Positions 58,252 through 64,000 of a stretch of DNA of 64,000 nt are shown here, piece after piece. Position 1 is the stretch's first letter; each line of letters begins with the position of its first letter. The stretch is from Bacillus sp. FJAT-22090 (GTDB lineage Bacteria; Bacillota; Bacilli; Bacillales_A; Planococcaceae), in assembly GCF_001278755.1 (NCBI RefSeq), contig NZ_CP012601.1:2852001-2916000 (forward strand), given 5' to 3'. Made by a program: the position numbers and the translations under genes. The notes below the pieces were generated by a model, which had not been told where the DNA came from, did no database searches, and saw only the letters and a list, made by a program, of their open reading frames with translations.

Positions 58252-61134
58252 ATGGAACAACTTATCCATAAAATGAAGAATTCATTACATAAGGGGTTTA
58301 TTGATCAGAGTAATCCTGTATCAGGACAATTTAAACCTAAGCTACTGTCAAATAAATCCCACGAAAATGTTTTATCGACACTTCTTCAAGAAATGAAAAC
58401 ATGTGAAACCTTCATTTTTTCCGTTGCCTTCATTACTGAGGGTGGTCTAGCGACATTAAAAACCATGCTTTATGACCTTCAGCTAAAAGGTATCAAAGGT
58501 AGAATTCTAACGTCTACCTTTTTGAATTTTAATCAACCCAAAATGTTCAAAGAACTATTGAAACTAGAAAATGTGGAAGTCCGGCTAACTGGGGTTAAAG
58601 GATTCCACTCTAAAGGGTATATATTCGAACATATAGACTATTATTCTTTAATAGTCGGGAGTTCTAACCTAACCGATAGTGCCTTAAAAGCTAACTACGA
58701 GTGGAATGTCTATTTAACTTCTTTAGAAGGTGGGGAAATCATTCATCACTTTAAAAACCAATTTGAAGAGGCTTGGAACGAAGCAATTCCTTTAAATATA
58801 GATTGGATTAATCACTACAATCTAATGTACGAACAGCAGCCTTTCATTAAACAAGCAGGTACAAATGTATTACAAGTAAACTCTCAGTATTTAACAAACC
58901 AATTAGCTGATAGTCTCGCTATTCAACCAAATAAAATGCAAATTGATGCCCTGGCACAGTTAAAAACTCTTCGTGCAACAGGCGCTAAAAAAGGCTTAAT
59001 TATTTCAGCTACTGGTACCGGAAAAACGTACTTATCTGCATTCGATGTACGGAACTTCGCCCCTAAAAAAATGCTCTTTGTGGTTCATAGAGAACAAATA
59101 TTAAAGAAGGCGCTTCAAGATTATCGAACAATACTAGGTGGTAATCCAGATGATTTTGGTATACTTTCTGGAAATTCGAAAGATACGAAAGCAAGATATT
59201 TATTTGCAACAGTTCAAACTTTATCTTCACAACGCTATTTACAACAATTCAATAAAGAAGAATTTGACTATATTTTAATAGATGAAGTACACCGTGCAGG
59301 TGCAGCTTCTTACCTCAATATTATTAATTATTTTGAACCTGAGTTTTTACTAGGTATGACAGCTACTCCTGAACGTACAGATAGTTTTAATATTTTTGAA
59401 CTGTTTGATTACAATATAGCGTATGAAATTCGATTGCAGGCTGCTCTTGAAGAAGAAATGCTGTGTCCATTTCATTATTTTGGCGTGACCGATTATGAGA
59501 GAGGCGGAGAAGTCATTGATGATACATCTACTCTACAAAGGTTGGTTTCAAATGAACGTGTCCATCATATTCTAGAAAAAATTAATTACTATGGCTATTC
59601 AGGGAAAAGGGTACGAGGCTTAATCTTCTGTAGTTCTAAAGAGGAAACACATGCTCTTTCTTCCATTTTAAATACCCATGGGTTAAACACTATTGCACTA
59701 ACAGGTGATAATTCACAACCGGAAAGAGAAGATGCAATTAGTAAATTGGAGCGTTATGAACTCGATTATATTTTAACGGTAGATATTTTTAATGAGGGTA
59801 TCGATATTCCATTTTTAAACCAAATCGTAATGCTTCGTCAAACACAGTCTAGTATTATTTTCATCCAGCAACTAGGGCGTGGTCTTCGCAAGCATAATGA
59901 AAAGGATTATGTAACTATCATTGACTTCATAGGTAACTATAAAAATAACTATTTAATTCCTATCGCCCTTTCTGGTGATCAATCCATGAACAAAGATAAT
60001 GTCCGACGTAGAACTGTTAATACCGACTATATTCAAGGAGTTTCAACAATTAATTTTGAAGAAATTGCTAAGAAACGTATTTTTGATGCTATTAATAACA
60101 CAAATTTATCAACTTTAAAAACATTGAAAGATTCATATTCAGAATTGAAGAATCGTCTTGGCAGAATACCGGCAATGTATGATTTTATTGAACAAAATTC
60201 CATAGACCCGGAAGTCATTACTGGTTATTCAGAAAATTACTATGCATTTCTATCGAAAATGAAGGAAGAAATCCCCTCACTAACAGAATACGAAATATCT
60301 GTTTTAACAATGTTTTCTCAAGAACTTATTAATGGAAAAAGAATTCATGAAATATTGTTAATCCAAAATTTAATAAAGAAAAGTGAAATATCTAAAGTAG
60401 ATTACCTAAAATTATTAAAGGATTTTGGAACTTATCTTAACGAAGAAACTATTAAATCTGTAGAAAACCTACTCTCATTAAATTTCTTTGTGACAACTGC
60501 TAAGAAAAACTATGGATTGAAGTCAATTATAATCTTTGAAAATGGTAAATATAAGCTAAACAATGAACTACAGAAAAGTATTGAAAAAGATTCATTTAGA
60601 TTAATGTTAGAAGATATAATTTTGTGTAGCCTTGAAAAAAACAAAAAATACAATCTACAAACCCCATTTACAATGTACGAAAAGTATTCTAGAAAAGATG
60701 TATGTAGACTCTTAAATTGGGATAGTAATGAAGAAGGTACTTTAAATGGTGGCAGAGTTAAAATGAATACCTGTCCTATTTTTGTAAACTATCATAAAGC
60801 TGAAGAAGACGATTCAGAAGTTAAATATATGGACGAGTTTTTATCACCAGATATTTTTAAATGGTGTTCAACAAAGAATAGAAAAATTACAGCTAAAGAT
60901 ATTGCTCCTATAGTGAATTCCTCTGAAGCTAATATCGCTGTTCATTTGTTTGTTAAAAAACATAATGGTGAGGGTAAAGATTTCTATTACCTCGGAGAAG
61001 TTACTGTTGATTCTAGTAGTGCACAAAACGATAGTCTTGTAGACAAAGGAAAAACTTATAGTGTCGCTACTATGAGTATGTACCTTAAAGAACCAGTACA
61101 ATCTGACATTTATCATTATTTGGTTGAAGAATGA
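58252..61134 (+). CDS. PLD-domain SF2 helicase with DUF3427-like C-terminus
   Basis: The 960-residue protein combines three parts. Residues 40-180 are a phospholipase D-type nuclease module with one HxK motif (His119, Lys121) and GSSN at 136-139. Residues 225-560 are a superfamily 2 helicase: Walker A ATGTGKT (253-259), motif II DEVH (344-347), III GMTATPERTD, and motif VI 'QQLGRGLRKHN'. The last 350 residues contain a helical stretch and a C-terminal region with 'SRKDVCRLLNWDSNEEGTLNGG' and 'CPIFVNYHK', matching DUF3427-type proteins, in which this end may read modified DNA. It forms an operon with the Nudix gene. DNA repair, or a restriction-like defence role, is inferred. Confidence 0.88.
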   Translation: MEQLIHKMKNSLHKGFIDQSNPVSGQFKPKLLSNKSHENVLSTLLQEMKTCETFIFSVAFITEGGLATLKTMLYDLQLKGIKGRILTSTFLNFNQPKMFKELLKLENVEVRLTGVKGFHSKGYIFEHIDYYSLIVGSSNLTDSALKANYEWNVYLTSLEGGEIIHHFKNQFEEAWNEAIPLNIDWINHYNLMYEQQPFIKQAGTNVLQVNSQYLTNQLADSLAIQPNKMQIDALAQLKTLRATGAKKGLIISATGTGKTYLSAFDVRNFAPKKMLFVVHREQILKKALQDYRTILGGNPDDFGILSGNSKDTKARYLFATVQTLSSQRYLQQFNKEEFDYILIDEVHRAGAASYLNIINYFEPEFLLGMTATPERTDSFNIFELFDYNIAYEIRLQAALEEEMLCPFHYFGVTDYERGGEVIDDTSTLQRLVSNERVHHILEKINYYGYSGKRVRGLIFCSSKEETHALSSILNTHGLNTIALTGDNSQPEREDAISKLERYELDYILTVDIFNEGIDIPFLNQIVMLRQTQSSIIFIQQLGRGLRKHNEKDYVTIIDFIGNYKNNYLIPIALSGDQSMNKDNVRRRTVNTDYIQGVSTINFEEIAKKRIFDAINNTNLSTLKTLKDSYSELKNRLGRIPAMYDFIEQNSIDPEVITGYSENYYAFLSKMKEEIPSLTEYEISVLTMFSQELINGKRIHEILLIQNLIKKSEISKVDYLKLLKDFGTYLNEETIKSVENLLSLNFFVTTAKKNYGLKSIIIFENGKYKLNNELQKSIEKDSFRLMLEDIILCSLEKNKKYNLQTPFTMYEKYSRKDVCRLLNWDSNEEGTLNGGRVKMNTCPIFVNYHKAEEDDSEVKYMDEFLSPDIFKWCSTKNRKITAKDIAPIVNSSEANIAVHLFVKKHNGEGKDFYYLGEVTVDSSSAQNDSLVDKGKTYSVATMSMYLKEPVQSDIYHYLVEE

Positions 61135-61151
61135 CACCATAAGATCTTATT

Positions 61152-61192
61152 GGAGTATCTACATAAGCTTTAGCTGGTAGATACTCCTTTTT
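61152..61192 (+). terminator. Terminator of the Nudix-helicase operon
   Basis: Perfect 11-bp arms GGAGTATCTAC and GTAGATACTCC with a 14-nt loop followed by TTTTTG, 18 bases after the helicase stop. Confidence 0.85.
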
Positions 61193-61356
61193 GTTAACCG
61201 TTCGCCTCTTTTATTGTTAAAACTTACTTTTTATACAAGACTATAAATTTTATCATTATCAAATCCCTCATCATAATGCCACGATTGATTTTTAATACTC
61301 CACAAATCGGAGATGACAGAATTCCTGATGTACTTTCAAACTCTTCAAAGAAATCC

Positions 61357-64000
61357 TCACTCAATCATCAATATCTCCCGAATATCCTCTTCACTCATAC
61401 TCCCCAACACATCCTGCCCTGAATGTAAGACTTCATCAATAAGACTCATCTTTTTCTGTTGGAGTTGATTAATTTTCTCTTCAATAGTGCCTTTTGCTAC
61501 TAGGCGGATGATGTTTACTTCGTTTTTTTGTCCCATTCGGTGGGCGCGGTCTGCGGCTTGTTGCTCGACTGCCGGATTCCACCAGAGATCGTAAAGGATG
61601 ACTGTGTCTGCACCGGTTAAATTCAAACCTGTGCCCCCCGCTTTTAATGAGATAAGGAATAGATTTCCTTCACCCTCATTAAATCGATTGGCCATTTCCA
61701 CACGATCGGCAGGTGGGGTTTGGCCATCTAAGTAAAAGTAAGGAGTGCCTTGCCGAATCAGTTGCCTTCTGATAATGCCGAGCATTTGGGTGAACTGTGA
61801 AAAGACGAGTACTCGTCTACCTGACATTCGACATTCTTCTAGGATTTCCATCAGCTGCTCAAATTTTGCTGAGCTTCCGTTATAGCCCTCCACAAACAAA
61901 CCTGGATGACAGCATAATTGTCGCAGCCTTGTTAGTCCGGCTAGAAATTGTATGCGGTTCTTTTGGAAAGTCCCTTTTTTCAAGTGTTTTAAAGCATCTT
62001 GTTTAAGTTCTGCCAAATAAGTGGCATATAATTTTTTTTGCTCCAATTGCAACTCTGTGTATAGAATCGTTTCTACTTTTTGGGGTAGTTCTCTCAAAAC
62101 ATCCTTTTTCATTCGACGTAGAATAAATGGACGTACCCGTTTCGCTATATCTTCTCTACTTAATTCACTATAGACTCTTCTGTTTGGCAAAAGGCCTGGA
62201 AACACAACGTTGAATATAGACCAAAGCTCGTCCAATGAGTTCTCTATTGGAGTTCCAGTCAGTGCAAATCGGTAATCCGCTTGTATCATTTTCACCGCTT
62301 TAGCTGTCTTGGTCACTGGATTTTTAAAAGCTTGGGCTTCGTCCAAAAAGAGAGTATGAAAAGTTCGGTTTTTGTAGAGTTCTGTATCCATTCGTAATAA
62401 AGGATAAGAAGTGATTATTACATCTCCTTCTAAAGATGCTTCCCATAATTTACTTCTTTCTTCTTTGTTTCCATCTATAACTTGGACATTTATATGTGGT
62501 GTAAATTTTTCTAATTCATTCTTCCAATTATAAACGAGCGATGCTGGAGAAATTACCAATACTGGTAATTTTCGCAGTCGCACTTTTGGGAGAACTGATT
62601 CAATATAAGCTATACTTTGTAATGTTTTACCAAGCCCCATATCATCTGCTAGAATCCCACCAAATTTATATTTAGCTAGCAGCTTGAGCCAATTGAAACC
62701 TACTTTTTGGTAATCTCGAAGTGTGGAAGTTAATGCTAAAGGTATTGTTGCATCCATTTCTTCGGGATTGTTTAAATTTTTCATTAGACTCGCAAAGTTT
62801 TCACCAGGGTCTACTAGATCACCTTGTTCCAAAGTATCAACCAATTGCAGCCCTTGAATTAATGGAATACGAATTTCATCATGGATATTATCAATAGATA
62901 TCTCCATATCCTGGATGAAACTAGATAGTGCCAGAAATTCAGGTGTTTCTAACGATACCAAGTTACCGTTTGGAATTCTGTAATATTTACTTTTTTCTTC
63001 AATCGAAGCCATCAACTGTTGAATTTCTTTTTCTGGAATTCCTTTAAGATCGAATTTGAACTCCAACCAGTCCGTTCGTTCCTTCACTTCTACCTTTATT
63101 TTTGGACCTGTATATGCTTTTTGCACTCGCAATTTTACAGCTGTTGAAGCATAAATTTGAACCCATTTTTCCATACGACCAAGAACATGATACAAAAAGT
63201 GATACTCTGCTTCCTCATCGTACAAGTAAAATCCACCTGGCGTTTGTGTAAATGAATTTTCAAGGAGTAGTTGGATAATTTGCTGCTCCTTATTACGTTG
63301 ACGTCTGATTCCAGGGAAATGGGTAAATGCTTCTTCCTTTTCTTCACATGGATTAATGAAGAAATCACCATAATGAAATTCCAATCCAGCGAGTAGTCTG
63401 TGCTTTACTCGATCCAGAAACAACTTGACCTTAAGTGGTGTCTCCCCCATTCTTTTCGAAACAGATTGACTAATATGCACATGTCCAAGCTTCATCAACC
63501 CTGGTATGACTGTTTCCATAAAGGTATCAATTTGGTTCTTTGCGATAAGGAGCTGGTTTTTCCCGGATTGATCCAACATTTCTTTTAACTCTGCAAGACG
63601 AGTACACTCTTCTGGTGCCAGCTTGTATAATATACCCTCTGAAAAAGCATAACCATAAGCCTTTAATACAGTTACTCGGTCAAGTCCTATCACATTCAGT
63701 TGATAGTCAGTCGTATTTCCTTCATCAAATTTAAAACTTAAAGGTAGCTCTTGCCCAAACTGAACCCCGTCATAAACGACTCCATCTTGCAAAAACCTTA
63801 CATAAGGTGCATTTATGAATAAAGGTAGAAGCTGCTCCCAGTCTGTTGGAGAAATAACTAACAGGTCTTCTTGTAAGCTAGCAGTACTATTCAAGCGCTG
63901 GCTTTTCATTAAAAATTGAAGGACTTCATCGGTTTCTTTTGGAAAACTGAAGAATTGGTAATCATATATCAAGCCTGAGGCATATTCAAATGGTTCTCTT
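61357..64000 (-). CDS. ywqA: SNF2-family helicase (YwqA-like), N-terminus cut by window edge
   Basis: The open frame continues past the right edge without a stop or a convincing start (the TTG at 63972 is inside the protein; residues before it read REPFEYASGLIYDYQFF). At least 880 residues are present. SNF2 motifs: Walker A ADDMGLGKTLQSI, Ia 'PVLVISPASLVYNW', DEAQ in LFLDEAQAFKN, III 'FALTGTPIENSLDELW', and helicase C 'FLISLKAGGTGLNLTGAD' and 'QAADRAHRMGQ'. B. subtilis YwqA has this size and layout and is preceded by the SWIM-domain gene ywqB. Role in nucleoprotein remodelling is inferred. Confidence 0.9.
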   Translation of the reverse strand, partial: REPFEYASGLIYDYQFFSFPKETDEVLQFLMKSQRLNSTASLQEDLLVISPTDWEQLLPLFINAPYVRFLQDGVVYDGVQFGQELPLSFKFDEGNTTDYQLNVIGLDRVTVLKAYGYAFSEGILYKLAPEECTRLAELKEMLDQSGKNQLLIAKNQIDTFMETVIPGLMKLGHVHISQSVSKRMGETPLKVKLFLDRVKHRLLAGLEFHYGDFFINPCEEKEEAFTHFPGIRRQRNKEQQIIQLLLENSFTQTPGGFYLYDEEAEYHFLYHVLGRMEKWVQIYASTAVKLRVQKAYTGPKIKVEVKERTDWLEFKFDLKGIPEKEIQQLMASIEEKSKYYRIPNGNLVSLETPEFLALSSFIQDMEISIDNIHDEIRIPLIQGLQLVDTLEQGDLVDPGENFASLMKNLNNPEEMDATIPLALTSTLRDYQKVGFNWLKLLAKYKFGGILADDMGLGKTLQSIAYIESVLPKVRLRKLPVLVISPASLVYNWKNELEKFTPHINVQVIDGNKEERSKLWEASLEGDVIITSYPLLRMDTELYKNRTFHTLFLDEAQAFKNPVTKTAKAVKMIQADYRFALTGTPIENSLDELWSIFNVVFPGLLPNRRVYSELSREDIAKRVRPFILRRMKKDVLRELPQKVETILYTELQLEQKKLYATYLAELKQDALKHLKKGTFQKNRIQFLAGLTRLRQLCCHPGLFVEGYNGSSAKFEQLMEILEECRMSGRRVLVFSQFTQMLGIIRRQLIRQGTPYFYLDGQTPPADRVEMANRFNEGEGNLFLISLKAGGTGLNLTGADTVILYDLWWNPAVEQQAADRAHRMGQKNEVNIIRLVAKGTIEEKINQLQQKKMSLIDEVLHSGQDVLGSMSEEDIREILMIE

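Overview
The window reads as a low-GC, spore-forming Bacillales chromosome, most likely a Planococcaceae-type relative of Sporosarcina, Psychrobacillus or Lysinibacillus (inference). Supporting evidence: a tlp spore-protein gene, the yqhG-yqhH pair, LytST-cstA, GGAGG-type ribosome binding sites with many GTG and TTG starts, preQ1-I riboswitches, and GC-rich intergenic repeats typical of that group. No phage, integrase, complete insertion sequence, rRNA or CRISPR array is visible.

Layout. 1-2.6 kb: SIMPL protein (cut by the window edge), a coiled-coil protein and a LysM/3D wall protein. 2.9-9.8 kb: Liv-type ABC transporter operon with an embedded acyl-CoA ligase and a CcpA (cre) site. 10-19 kb: DUF2238 membrane protein, YdaT-like protein, MFS carrier, amino acid permease, and CstA with its LytS/LytT-type two-component system. 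20.7-36.4 kb: a large peptidoglycan amino-sugar recycling locus (SpoIID-like protein, BadF/MurK-type kinase, two tandem-GNAT proteins, AmiE-like hydrolase, PIG-L-like protein, NagZ, AnmK, CUT1 ABC importer, NamZ, MurQ, RpiR regulator). 36.7-38.4 kb: vWA and macro-domain genes. 38.6-43.8 kb: LacI regulator, transporter, aldehyde dehydrogenase and iron alcohol dehydrogenase. 43.9-49.8 kb: small enzymes, yqhG-yqhH, tlp and an acidic protein. 50.3-51.2 kb: five tRNA genes. 51.4-54.8 kb: queuosine genes under two separate preQ1-I riboswitches. 55-64 kb: a candidate microprotein, purine nucleoside phosphorylase, a radical SAM/SPASM protein, a Nudix plus PLD-helicase cassette, and a SNF2 helicase running off the end.

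How the genes work together. The recycling locus looks like a PTS-free version of the Bacillus subtilis MurNAc pathway. Muropeptides and disaccharides would enter through the ABC importer, be trimmed in the cytoplasm by AmiE, NagZ and NamZ, be phosphorylated by the MurK-like kinase or AnmK, and converge on MurQ. Two promoters in the locus share a near-identical 18-bp element that I propose as the operator of the RpiR repressor; one promoter also carries a cre-like site. This locus is my best candidate for an incompletely described system. Next are the Nudix/PLD-helicase cassette, a twice-occurring structured element with a variable hairpin, and the orphan 28-residue microprotein.
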